Below, piece by piece: positions 21,953 through 33,070 of a DNA stretch of 64,000 bases (the stretch's first letter is position 1; every line of letters starts with the position of its first letter). The DNA lies in the NCBI RefSeq assembly GCF_012489685.1, contig NC_080046.1, forward strand, positions 58,890,195 through 58,954,194, read 5' to 3'. The notes beneath the pieces are model-generated. The model saw only the letters and a program-made list of their open reading frames with translations. It was not told where the DNA came from and searched no databases. The DNA is from Lotus japonicus (lineage: Eukaryota; Streptophyta; Magnoliopsida; Fabales; Fabaceae). The translations under genes were made by a program, and so were the position numbers.

Positions 21953-22801
21953 AGATAATCTTATCCTTAGGTACCCACTTTCTGGGTCCTCTCTTGGTAG
22001 TTACCTCAGAGGTTCTGATCACCTTGGGTTTCTCAACATGATAGTGTAACGGAATTTTGGCATGATATTTAGACATGGAGAAAGTTCCCTTTCTGAGAGG
22101 GGGATAAGCGACTTTAACAGGTAATGGTTCAGGTAATATAGTACCAGATGGTACAAAACATTCATACAAGGATTTAGCCTTAGGCATAGGAGGCTCATTT
22201 CTATTGGGTCTAGAATAGCCAATGTCATGCATTCCATTTCTGCTTACGCCATAGATCATCAAAGCCATTAAGCTTCTATCTACGCTTTTAGCCAGGAATC
22301 TTTGAAATGATTTTTCATATTTAGATTCATTCTTACTATCAGAGGCATCACAAGCAACTACATCTTCTAACTTAGCAATCTGGTTCTTAAGCACAGAGTT
22401 GGAATTCACTAAAGCATGATTATTATTTTTCAATTCAGAAATAATTTTCTCATGTTCAGAAGGAGTCTTAGAAGCAGCAGAGAAATCCTTTTTCAACTTT
22501 TTATGCTTAGTCAATAAAGAGTTATACTTATCCATAATATCAGACAAGGCATGTTTTAGTTCAGAGGTTGAGAAAGAAGTGAATACCTCATTTTCATCGT
22601 ATGAGTTAGGATCTTCTTCTGATGCTGAGTCAGAGTTAGTTGCATATTTTGACTCTGCTTCTTTGTCTTTGACAATAACCATGCGTCGAAGCCCAGAAAG
22701 AAACTTTCAATTCTGTCTTTCCAATATTCGAACCTTTGACCATCGAACATGGGAGGCTTTGCATTGTAACCATCTTTTTGCATTTCACTGGTGGCTGCCA
22801 T
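21840..22801 (-). pseudogene. Copia gag remnant with large internal deletion
   Basis: It starts MAATSEMQKDGYNAKPPMFD, then FEYWKDRIESFFLGFDA, and jumps to the segment that begins IVKDKEAES in the second Sirevirus copy (44390 area). About 0.9 kb that encodes the capsid core there is missing here, and the join changes frame. The remaining frame (22682-21840) is Ser/Asn/Lys-rich with a coiled-coil-like stretch and ends before the integrase region. The element could not form particles by itself. Confidence 0.75.
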
Positions 22802-22860
22802 TTGTTTTTCACACCGGCCCGGATCACTGAACACTGTTAGGTGTGGTAATCAGAACTTGC

Positions 22861-22873
22861 GCTCTGATACCAA
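22861..22873 (-). other. Primer-binding site of Sirevirus copy 1
   Basis: In sense TTGGTATCAGAGC, the initiator-Met tRNA primer site used by most plant copia elements, one base from the LTR end CA at 22875-22876 (read in sense). Confidence 0.85.
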
Positions 22874-22874
22874 T

Positions 22875-23771
22875 TGAAGGTATGAAAAACGGTAGAAAGG
22901 GGAGGGGGTTTGAATAGCGTTTTCAGAATAAAACTTCCACCTTAAGATTTTATCAAATCTTTCGAGACACAAGTAAAGTGCTTAAGATAAGAGATGAGAA
23001 AAGCACACAAGGATTTTATCCTGGTTCACTTGATGAATCACTCAAGCTAGTCCAGTCCACCCGTGAAGGTGATTTCTTCCTTCTTAGAATGAAGGCAATT
23101 CACTAATCAGAGATTTGTTACAAATGCACTTGAAACCTACAAGTGACTAACAATACACTGACTTAGCTCACACTAAGATTCACTCTCTTAGTCTTCTCTA
23201 GGATCCGATCAACCTTGATCTCCTAAAGGTAAACTAAACAACTGTTTAAGAAATATTGTATACAAAGAAATTGCTTCTGAAAAGCTTGTAGTAAACACAA
23301 TGAAGAAATAATGCTTAGAAGGTTTGAATATTGCTTGCGCGTATAAGTTTCTTCCAACAGCATCTTTCAGTCTTCAGCCTTTATATATACTCCAAGGATT
23401 AGGGTTTGAACATTACATGGGAATGCTACCGTTGGAGGGCAGATCTGGGATTTCCAGCTTCTGCTGTGGCTGAGTATGTTAGGTTAGGTCGTCAGGATAG
23501 TACATTTTCTTTTGTACTTTGGATAGTGACTTGACCTTTAACCTTGTTGACTTCTGATCAGAGGAATGCTTCGTGTTGGAACTTGTGAAGCTTGTTGATC
23601 AGAGTCAGAGGGAAGCATGGATCCTCTGACCGTTGTACCTTCTGATTCTGAACTCAGAGGAGAAGTACTTGGTCTTCAGAGCCATTTTTCTTCTGGACTT
23701 CAGAGTCTTCACTTTTCAGCTTCTGGATCTTCAGAGTCTTCTACACCATCAGAACTTCTGAGCTTCAGAGT
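22875..23771 (-). repeat. 5' LTR of Sirevirus copy 1, truncated
   Basis: Matches 45518-46400 with many small differences, including the cttcagag/cttctgga-rich part near 23640-23770. About 320 bp of the LTR start are missing, replaced by the LTR of a different copia element. Confidence 0.82.
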
Positions 23772-24002
23772 GTCTGCACCTAGCAGAGCATCCTCATCAC
23801 CACTATTTCTCTATCTCTTGTTCCTCTCTTCTCCTACTTGCTTACTCTTTATTCACAACACGTTATCAGCACGATAGTCTCTCCATAGTTCTTCATAAGT
23901 AAAAGGGTAAGTGCCACTTCCAGAGTAAGTACCACATCCATGTGGAAGGTTATAATTTAAAATTTTTTTTTTCTTCTTTCTTCTTCTCCTTCTTTGAATC
24001 AT

Positions 24003-24365
24003 TTATCTATGAATCCAAAAGTACCAATTTTTGCATGAATCCTGAAGATTCATAGCCTTACAGTCCAGAAGTAATGTAATTGAATTATTTATGCATGAAT
24101 CAGGAAGATTCATAGCCTTACAGTCCAGAAGTACTGTAATTGAATTATTTATGCATGAATCAGGAAGATTCAAGCACTGTAATTGAATTATTTATGCATG
24201 AATCAGGATGATTCATAGCCTTGCAGTCCAAAAGTATTGTAATTGAATTATTTATGCATGAATCAGGAAGATTCATAGCCTTACGGTCTAGAAGTACTGT
24301 ATTTGAATTTGAATGAGGAATATTCATAGCTTTACAGTCCAGAAGCACTGGAATTGAATCATTAT
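24003..24365. repeat. 60-bp minisatellite, about six units
   Basis: Units begin gaatcaggaagattcatagc, continue with cttacagtccagaagtactg and end with an AT-rich phrase ending atttatgcat. One unit is shortened (about 24156-24198) and the last two drift. It lies inside the small copia element, just upstream of its RNase H remnant. Confidence 0.9.
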
Positions 24366-24716
24366 GAGCCTACGGTAGAAAATCACTTTTACGATGATTG
24401 GCTGAGATTCGTGATTCAATGCGAACTTGATATTGGTGATTTGTCCTCTGGAAAGATGCCGCCAACAACTATATTTGAAGATAATACTACATGCATTTCT
24501 CAATCAAAAGAAGGATACATCAAGGGAGATGAGACAAAGCAAATATCACTGAAGTTCTTCTTCACTCATGATCTACAAAAGAACGGTGATATAGACATCC
24601 AACAAATTCGTTCAAGTGAAAATTTAGCAGACTTATTTACGAAGGCTCTTCCAACTACAACATTTGAAAAGCTTGTGCAAAATATGGGAGTTCGTCGGCT
24701 CAAAGATCTCAATTGA
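24366..24716 (+). pseudogene. Copia RNase H C-terminal fragment
   Basis: Encodes PTTIFEDNTTCISQSKEGYI, FFFTHDLQKNGDIDIQQIRS and NLADLFTKALPTTTFEKLVQ, the C-terminal part of a copia RNase H/pol polyprotein, with the natural stop at 24714-24716. The N-terminal catalytic part and all upstream pol domains are missing; the frame begins in the minisatellite. Confidence 0.85.
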
Positions 24717-25240
24717 AATGCATTGTACTCTTTTTTCCTTAACCGTGTTTTTTTCCCATTGGGTTTTTCATGGTAAGGTTTTTAATGAGGCAATGTACAA
24801 AGACAGACTATAGAATGATGTACTCTTTTTCCTTCACTAGGTTTTATCCCACTGGGTTTTCCTAGTAAGTTTTAATGAGGCACATTCTTAAAGGATGGTC
24901 ATCCAAGGGGGAGTGTATGAATATTTGGATGCCCATCAGAGTTAAGTCCATGGGTCAGGCCCACATGTATACTTGTTCAACACTCCAAACCTAATAATAT
25001 AAATAAAATGGAGTCTGCACCTAGCAGAGCATCCTCATCACCACTATTTCTCTATCTCTTGGTCCTCTCTTCTCCTACTTGTTTACTCGTTATTCACAAC
25101 AATTTTCTAGTTTTATTAATTTTAGTATTAATTCCAGTCTGCTATCAAATGTCATGTTCTAGAAAGTTCCTTATAATTGAATGTTTCAACTTGTTGGCCA
25201 TCCCTTAATTCTAGGGAGCTAGATTTTACTATAAATTGTA

Positions 25241-25504
25241 ATCCCTCCGTTCCTATTTAACTGTCCGGACGAGAAGAAACACACATATTAAGGAGTGCAA
25301 TTAATTTTGTTGGTTTTCATAAAATTAGTATTTGTTTTTCATTTTTACCTTTTAGATTGCATTTTATCTTTCTTCATTTATTGTTCTGATAAGGGTATTA
25401 GTTGTAAAAACATCAGTTAATGATCTCTTGAAATGCTAGATGAACAGTTAAATAGAAACAAATTATTTTTCTGAAAGAGGATAGATAAATAGGAAGAGAG
25501 GGAG
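25241..25504. repeat. Stowaway-like MITE, diverged
   Basis: Left end tccctccgttcctatttaac, right end taggaagagagggag followed by ta. The ends are imperfect inverted repeats, as in the next element. No coding capacity. Confidence 0.55.
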
Positions 25505-26086
25505 TATTGTTTATATTGGAACAGAAATAACAAAAAATGAAGAAGGAAAAATTATTCTCTCATTGATTGAATTGATTTACATGATTACCCCTTTATCTCT
25601 TTGTGCCATAAGCCAAATGCTTTGTGAAGTATATAGCATCCCACACCTTTTTCACTGAGAACTCTATTGTTACGATCCCTTTACAAATACATAGGTGTAC
25701 ATTCCCTCAGCCTACTTGTTATCATCTTGATCAATATACATAGCATTGAATGTGTAAATAACAATGTAAAAATTACACGACCAGTGAACAAAATTTTAAT
25801 TTTCTTTTATGAAGAAAAGAAAAAAGAAACTCGTACAAGTAACATGATAGTCTCATCATTTCATTAAAAATAGAAAGCATTGGAAACTGGCATCATATGG
25901 TTAGTGAAAATAGTGTGTGTTAACATCTTCTAAGCTTCGCCGATCCAACCCTTCCTTTCTCAGTACCAAAATCACATCTTCAAGCCTTTCAAAGTCAAGT
26001 TCTGACTTTATCAAACATTTCAAGTTAGGTTTTTTGAAGCCTTAATGTCTATTCGTTGAGAATATACATGTAGAGATTAATTCTTA

Positions 26087-26399
26087 CTCCCTCCGGTCTT
26101 TTTTATAAGAAACACTTTGACAATTTTTTTTTGTACTTTTTATAAGAAATACTTTTATAAAATTAAGTCAAATAATCAATTTCAATGCAAAGAGACATAT
26201 TCCCAATGCAAAAATTTAGAGGGAAATTGCAAGCACCCAATAGGCATGGTCAACCTTTATGGTAATTAGTGTGATTGTTCTTATAAAAAGGAAAAAATAT
26301 CATTGGAATTAAACATAGTAGTTTATTTTATAAAAAATATATGTTTCCTTGGTTTGTGTGATTTGGTCAAGTTTTTCTTATAAAAAGGATCGGAGGGAG
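26087..26399. repeat. Stowaway-like MITE
   Basis: 313 bp flanked by TA (26085-26086 and 26400-26401). Terminal inverted repeats start ctccctccggtcttttttat and end ataaaaaggatcggagggag. Typical of non-autonomous Tc1/mariner-type MITEs. Confidence 0.8.
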
Positions 26400-26659
26400 T
26401 ATTAGGCACCCCACGATAAAAAAAAACAACAATCTTTTAAAGTCTCCTTCAAAATCACTCTATGACCCGTTATTATCTTTCTAATTTATTACATTAAATA
26501 TTTTTGACTGAATTTATTGAATTGATATTTTTGTTGACTGAATTTATTGCATTGAATTTTCTTCTGTAATTCTTTTTGACCTGATTTATTGCATTATTTT
26601 GCTTGAGCCTGTTAAATAGCCTCTAAGAACTAGTGCATTTGTCTATCTTCCAACACAAA

Positions 26660-27380
26660 ATGGCTGTCAAAATCAACTATCTGTTCTTTTTCTTTGCAAT
26701 TATATGCATTGCTTCCGCTCTTGCTTCAGGTAACTAAAGCTTATAATACTATTTTATAAGTTTTGTTTTCCTCCTGTAAATTGAAAGCTTGAACTACAAA
26801 ATACATCCGCGATATTATTTTTATGACAGTTTGTTTCAGTGTCCTATTTTTTATTTTTACTTTGTTCCCTTTTCACTTCAAATTTATCAATTATTCCAAA
26901 AGTAAGAAAGCATTTTTTATTTGTACGTATTGTTATTTCCGTCATGCGTACAGAGTTAAAAATAATATTAATCGATTTCATATTTAAGAATTTTAGTAAG
27001 AATATGTTTTCTCCTACGAATAATCATCAATCCACATGTAAACACATTCCACAACAATGATTTCTTTACTAGCTTTGTAAGATTATCAATGGGTACTTAT
27101 GCGGTGATCAATAAATGAATTATTCGATTTTAGGATATTAGCCCATCATATACATATGTGATATGCAGTTTCTAATTATATTTTACTAATTGCAGAAGAA
27201 GTTGTTGGTCAAGTAACTCCAACTTGGATTGACGAAGATTGTTTCTTCGAATTTTTTCCAGGGTGCGATGATGCACGTTGTTATGGTCAATGTGCTACGA
27301 CACGACCTTACAAGGGTGGTCAATGTGTCTGTGTTTCTTCTGATTGTAAACCTCGAAAGAAATGTTGTTGCCACAAGTAA
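26660..27380 (+). CDS. Defensin-like secreted cysteine-rich peptide
   Basis: Two exons, 26660-26729 and 27196-27380, joined across a gt...ag intron just after the signal peptide, the usual place in plant defensin-like genes; 84 residues in all. The N-terminus MAVKINYLFFFFAIICIASA is a clear signal peptide. The mature part has ten cysteines: CFFEFFPGC, CDDARCYGQC, GGQCVCVSSDC and a final CCC. The CX3C ... GxCxC order resembles the cysteine-stabilised alpha-beta fold of plant LCR/DEFL peptides, which act in defence, reproduction or, in some legumes, nodules. The role of this one is unknown. No stop or frameshift; an ATG preceded by caaa and a clean stop. Not a match to any specific member that I can name. 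Confidence 0.8.
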
Positions 27381-27420
27381 ATCTACAAACACATTCTGTA
27401 TGATTGCAATAAAAACATAA

Positions 27421-28001
27421 GAAATAAATAAATAAATATATTACTTTGAATTTATATATGATTATTCTTATGAAGTTTCTTTACGTACTACATTTTTTGA
27501 TAAATGATGGTGGTTCAGTTAAACTTGATCTCTTAGATATATATTTTTTTTCCCTTCATTTTTAAATTAGCTTACAAAATATAATTTCCATTGTCCTTCG
27601 TAAAGAATGATGTCAAGATATATTTCATAATTTCCTTGTTCAAGAGGTGGGATCTCGAGCTTGACAGAGCTGTTTGGGTTGACTAGAAAAGGGGATTTTG
27701 CCAGACCATCCTACAAGGACATATATGAGATGAGATATTAGTTTTGTTCAATGGACATATATGAAATTCTAATACGCTCTTATTCTTTTCAGCTAATTAA
27801 GATCTATATTTTTTCGGTGATTAACCTTTTGACTCTTTGGCCGAAACCCCGTTTGTCTAGACACCTCTATAATATTTTTCAACATGTTTTTTATGTTGAG
27901 TAAGTTTACGTTAATACATATGAAACTCTCATTTATCCATGTGATAATCTCATAAGTATGTTAATTAATAATAATGGATATCATTGTATTTGGTTTAAAG
28001 C
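27421..28001. other. Intergenic DNA downstream of the defensin-like gene
   Basis: AT-rich, probably 3' UTR at the start (aataaaaacataagaaataa near 27408-27427 contains poly(A)-signal-like text). Nothing else recognised. Confidence 0.5.
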
Positions 28002-29436
28002 TGTTTTAATTTACTTATCGAGGTCGTACCCGATGCAAATGTTTGATTTAAGAAAAACTGCAGTAACTAGGAAGTGATTCCTAGGTTGTTTCCCAAGGAT
28101 TATCGTTTCAACAAAGATTCAAGAACGCACACACTCTGGCTGGGTTTAGGGTTCAGTTTCAGTAGACAAGTAAAAGATAATAAGCGGATTAACACAATCA
28201 AGTAAAACGGACAAATTCCTTTGTGCAGTATATCGCTACTCAATCATTGGTATAAAAAGATCAATTCTTTCTTATTAATTTCCTAGTTCGTGAGAATTAA
28301 TTAACTAAGCGATAACTGATTCACAGATTCCTAAACTAAGCGATTAAGAATCGTTTACGACCTAACTTGAACTAAGCGAACATGCATCATCTTCTAGTTC
28401 TAAGTTACGGAATTAAGCAAACCTAAATCAGAAGTAGGGATGAAGAATATTAATTAAGAACGAATTCTACATTAAAGACTATACCTCAAGAGCGCGATAT
28501 ACGTTGCAAAGGAAGTCGATCCAAGGAAGTTAGCCTTTCATGGAATGGGCAAAATCAGCCATATTATTGGAGAAGAGAATAGAGATTAAAAGCATAAACC
28601 CTAGCAGAACTCTAATATTACTGAAAAAGAAATTGCATTAAAATAATAAAGTAGAAGGTAAATTGTTGTCTCAGCACCAATCCTTGAATAGAGCAGAGAT
28701 CAAATACTAATATGGTAAATTCTGTGGTACCCTCAATTTTTTTTGGGTATGGTACCCCATTAGGTAATTATGTAGATTATTATCATGTTATTCAAGGTAA
28801 ATACTATATCTTTAGATTTTACTTTACTTGTCAATTAACTTTATCTCATGAAATTCATTTTTTGATGAAAAATGTACGAATGGTGGAAACGAATAATGAT
28901 AATGGAGATGCGCGTAAAATGACCATGGTTGATAGATGCACAGAGCTCAGAAAACACAACTTTCAAATCTCATGTGCCTAAGAATGGAACGCTGCATTAC
29001 TACGATAGAACACAATCAAAATTTTAACCGGCATATGAGTCTTTATTGTTGAACCGACTCATTTTGGGTACCACACCTTAGTCTGGCTTAAGGTACCACA
29101 GCAAGCACCAAAAATCAAATACTAAAAGATAAAATCCTAAAGATAAGATCCTAAAATAACAAACTTAAATAAGTTGGAATCCTAAAGATAATTTATTCCG
29201 AAATTAAATCCTAATATAATCTAAAATACAATCTTCACTTCACCACAAATTTAATCTTCATTCCGCAATTCCCAAAATGCCCTTGCTGCCAAATATAACA
29301 TGAAAATAATATTAAACTTAATTAGACCTCATAAAATAAATCCATTCCAAACAAAGTCAATTAAGCATAAAGAACCATCATCAATGGCAAATTAAGGTCC
29401 TGAAAACTGGCTAAAATATTGCTCATCAAACACCCC
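28002..29436 (-). repeat. Athila-like LTR interrupted by a MITE
   Basis: On the minus strand the sequence runs from TGATGAGCAATATTTTAGCC, directly after a purine-rich tract (agtgtgggggtgtt, 29437-29450), to the region of the text aggaatcacttcctagttac and a CA-type end near 28002. This pattern (PPT, TGATGAGC start, long AT-rich LTR over 1 kb) is typical of plant Athila-lineage 3' LTRs. The partner LTR and gag-pol are not in the window. The left limit is approximate. Confidence 0.5.
28711..29113. mobile_element. MITE-like insertion with 12-bp flanking repeat
   Basis: 403 bp bordered on both sides by atcaaatactaa (28699-28710 and 29114-29125). Its ends are imperfect inverted repeats sharing ctgtggtacc, with a second inner inverted pair ggtaccc. 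It contains a short ORF without recognisable domains. Confidence 0.65.
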
Positions 29437-29689
29437 CACACTTAACCTTTTGCACTTCTTGGAAAAAATAAAGAATTAGGAGCATGAAAATAAATTTGCA
29501 ACAAAAATGGAATCATGTATAAAATGCAATAGCCTAAAACATCACATACTCAAGAATGAATCCTAGGAAATGCAAAAAAGTGGGCAAAATCATTAATACA
29601 AGTAAAGAATCAAAGAGTCAATCAATCCATGAATATCATCCAAACATCCAAGCATGCAAAGTAACCAATCAAACCAAGATATTTGCCGC

Positions 29690-32600
29690 TAAGGAAAGGG
29701 AAGTTGGTCACTGCTACCCAAGGGAAACCGCCATACAAGGTTATTTTCAAATATGAGAAGCTATACGACTTCTGCTACAAGTGTCGAAGAATGGACCACA
29801 TAGAGAAGGATTGCAAAGAGGTTGTGGTATCGGCGAATCAGAAAAAAATTTGTAGTTTGGCTTTGAGCCCCCGCCCCGGCGGTTGCTGCAACCCGTGATG
29901 GAGAAGTTAACCAGGGAAGTGCATAGAGGGACGAGCAGGGACAGTGGGAGAGAGCAGAATTCGAATGGGCCCGCCACGCCACAGGGAACAACATCCTGGA
30001 GGTGGGTCTCGTGAACAAGCAAGACATGATCAAGGGAGGAAGGGAAAAGAAGTGGCCACAGTATCTGTACAGGAGCAAGAAAATTCTAAAGATGATGAGG
30101 ACCTACTTCATGAAGAATCAGGGGATAATTCATTTGCTGCAGCTTTGGAAAATTATGGAAAAGGAGAGGAAGACTTATTTAGCATTGGCACGGGAGAAAA
30201 AATATTAAAACTAGGGGTATTAAAATTGGAGGTGATGACCAAAGGGTTAGCTCAGAGAATAACACCAGGAAGAGATCAAGTGTCTACTCTTTGGCACCTG
30301 GTAGCACCAGTATGGGGTTCACACCCCCTTTGAAGAGACTTAATTCTGACTGTGGATTGGATATGGCTGGTGTTGTTGAGCAGCCATATCGTGGAACTTT
30401 CACGGGCTTGGGAACCTTGAGGCAGTACGAGCTATGCGTAAGCTCATCCACTCGGAAGCTCCCGATATTGCCTTCTTAATGGAGACTAGATTATATAATT
30501 CAGTGATGTTGACTCATCAGGGGGGTGGGTGGTTTATGTAATATTTTTCCTGTTCAGTGTGCGGGCAGAGGTAGATCTCGGGCAGGCGGCTTTTGCCTTT
30601 TTGGAGAGAAGAGGTAGAAGTTACAATTATAAATGCATAGTTAAATCATATTTTATTTACGGTGGTCCACCAGGACTATCCGACTGTTTCTATGCAGGTG
30701 ATTGCAGTGTACGACTTTCCTGAGCATCAAAATAAAGTGAGAACCTGGGCTTTGATTATACGTCTTAAGCCAGCTACAGAGGTTCCGTGACTGTGTATTG
30801 GTGATTTTAATGATATTCTTTCCCCGTGTGACAAGCTTGGGGGATACCTGCCCGATCTTGTGCATCTCCAAGTGGCAACCCAAGCTTGTGTGGATTGTGG
30901 GCTTCAAAGGGTGGATTCCAAGGGGCATTCTTTTACTTGGACAAACAATAGAGTCAGTCCGGCTACTATTGCGGAACGTTTGGATTTTACTTTGGCAAAT
31001 GATGCGTGGAAGGACTTACGGGCTGTTTCAATAGTGATCCATCTGTACAAGCTCCAGTCAGATCATAACCCAATTATGTTAAAATGTGGGGTTCGCAATG
31101 ATACACGGAGACATAGGACCCGAATGTTTCGGTTTGAAGAGGTTTGGTTACAAAGTGGAGAGGAATGTGCTGAAATTATTCATGAGGTGTGGAGTAACCA
31201 GGAAAGTACAATCATGGAACGAATTGGAGAGGCTAGTCGAGCTTTGGACGTGTGGGGCAAGGCAAAGTTTGGTGATTTTCCTAAGCGCTTGTCAGATACT
31301 AAGGCCTCGCTCCAACGGTTGGGGCGTAGTGTCCAGACGGAGCAAGTACCTGCAACAACAAGAGAGGCCGAGAAAGAGATGGATGAGTAACTCAACCATG
31401 CGGAAATAATTTGGGGCCAGCGATCAATGTCTACGTGGCTCAGGAAAGGGGATCGGAACACCAGCTTTTTTCTTAAGAAGGCTACCCGAAGGCGCAAGAG
31501 GAACTAAATTGAAGAAATAATTGATGATGGAGGCACAAAATTTGACAGAGACGTGGACATTGCCAGAGTGTTGACAGACTACTTCTAGGATTTATTTGCT
31601 ACCCCACACCCCTCTGGTGTTGTGGAAGTAGCTTCTTTGGTGGCTAACAGGGTGACAGATGCCACAAAACGGTCTTGATTGAACTTTTTACAAAGGAGGA
31701 TGTGGAGGAAGTGCTTTTGCAACTGCATCCTTCAAAGGCTCCACGGGTACATGGCTTCCCAGCTTTATTTTATCAGAAATTATGGAATATCATTGGGGAC
31801 GACGTGGCAAATTTTTGTCTACAGGTGCTCAACGGTTCAATTTCTCCAGGTATGATCAATCAAACTCTTTTAGTGCAAATTCCCAAGGTTAAGAAATCTG
31901 TTCGAGCTAATCAATTCAGGTCTATTAGTCTTTGAAACGTATTATTTAAAATTATCACCAAGACTATAGCAAATAGGATGAAGTTGATTTTGTCTGATTT
32001 AATTAGTGGGTCCCAAAGTGTGTTTGTGCCGCGTCGGTGGATCACAGATAACGCCTTACTTGCTTATGAATGTAGAAAAAAGTAACTGGTAAGAAAAAGG
32101 TGATGGCTCTTAAGCTTGAAATGTCGAAAGCGTATGATCGTGTTGAATGGCCTTTTTGCAGGAATTTTTTAGAGAAAATGGGCTTCCCACAATGTTGGGT
32201 TAATTTAATTATGAGTTGTGTGACTTGTGTGAATTTTTCTATTATGCTTAATGGAAACCCACAACCTATTTTCGCACCCAAGAGGACAGTGATACCCTTT
32301 ATCGCACTACTCATTTATCCTTTGTGGTGAGACTTTCTCAGCTTTGATTAAGAGATCTATTGCTTCCTCAACCTTACATGTTATTAAATTTGCCAGATCT
32401 GCTCCGCTAATTTCCCACCTTTTGTTTGCAGATGACAGTATTCTTTTTGCCCGGGCTACTCTTGAGGAAGCAGAGTGTATTAAAAACATTCTGGCGACCT
32501 ATGAGCGTGCCTCTGGGCAGATGATAAACTTGGATAAGTCCGTGCTTTCAGTTAGCCGAAATGTGCCAGAGTATTGTTTTCATGATTTGCAACAGTTGCT

Positions 32601-33070
32601 AGTAGTAAAGCCTGTAGAAAGTAATGAAAAATATCTGGGTCTTCCTACTATCATCGGTAGGTCTAAGACTCAAATTTTCAGGTTTGTCAAAGAAAGATTA
32701 TGGAAGAAACTCAAAGGGTGGAAAGAGAAATATTTATCGAGGGCAGGGCGTGAGGTTCTTATAAAACCTGTGGCTCAGGGAATGCCATCATATGTTATGT
32801 CTTGTTTTATTCTTCCTGATGGTTTATGCCAGGAGATTGAAGGTATGATAGCAAGGTTCTTTTGGGGTGGTGATGCCTCTAAAAGAGGAATTCATTGGAT
32901 GAAATGGGAAAAACTTGTCCGGCCCAAGATTGAGGGGGGTCTCGGCTTTAGAGACTTTAAATCTTTTAATCTTGCTCTAGTAGCAAAGAATAGGTGGCGA
33001 GTTTATTGTAATCGCTAGTCCCTCCTGAGTATGGTGTTCAAGGCTGTGTACTTCTCGGCTGCTGATGACC
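29690..33070 (+). mobile_element. Decayed L1-type LINE
   Basis: Plus-strand non-LTR element. The ORF1 tail at about 29690-29900 has a zinc knuckle CYKCRRMDHIEKDC. ORF2 starts around 30370-30510 with the endonuclease (AVRAMRKLIHSEAPDIAFLM). It continues with the endonuclease C-terminus at 30860-31390 (GHSFTWTNNRV, ERLDFTLAND, SDHNPIML) and RT at 31675-33018. It stops within the RT thumb/post-RT region at about 33070; no 3' UTR or poly(A) is attached. Multiple stops and frameshifts make it inactive. Confidence 0.85.
30370..33070 (+). pseudogene. LINE ORF2: endonuclease and reverse transcriptase remnant
   Basis: Frames change near 30480, 30800, 31390 and 32330, and there are in-frame stops, for example in FRSISL followed by TGA at 31933-31935. 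RT landmarks: EEVLLQLHPSKAPRVHGFPA (31690 onward), ALKLEMSKAYDRVEW (32104), [13 protein letters not shown] (about 32418; the FADD catalytic pair is present), [13 protein letters not shown] and [18 protein letters not shown]. The segment 32344-33018 is open for 224 codons. In life the protein would nick the target and copy the LINE RNA. Confidence 0.85.

Larger units (their letters stand above)
15970..23771 (-). mobile_element. Sirevirus-like copia element, copy 1
   Basis: From right to left: partial 5' LTR, initiator-Met-type primer-binding site, gag remnant, protease/integrase/RT/RNase H, about 570 nt spacer, env-like ORF. The expected 3' LTR in matching orientation is absent; an inverted LTR fragment takes its place. 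The right LTR is cut at about 23771, where another copia LTR begins. No target duplication can be identified, so both ends appear rearranged. Confidence 0.85.
23772..25101 (+). mobile_element. Small internally deleted copia element
   Basis: The right LTR is 24914-25101 (188 bp, TG...CA), preceded by a polypurine run ccaagggggag (24903-24913). The left LTR keeps only its last 89 bp (23772-23860), followed by a primer-site-like gttatcagcacg (23862-23873). Between them are a 60-bp minisatellite, an RNase H tail and two copies of the aaggtttt-aatgaggca phrase. Most of gag and pol is gone. The left LTR is cut by the junction with the Sirevirus LTR, so no target duplication can be read. Confidence 0.8.
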
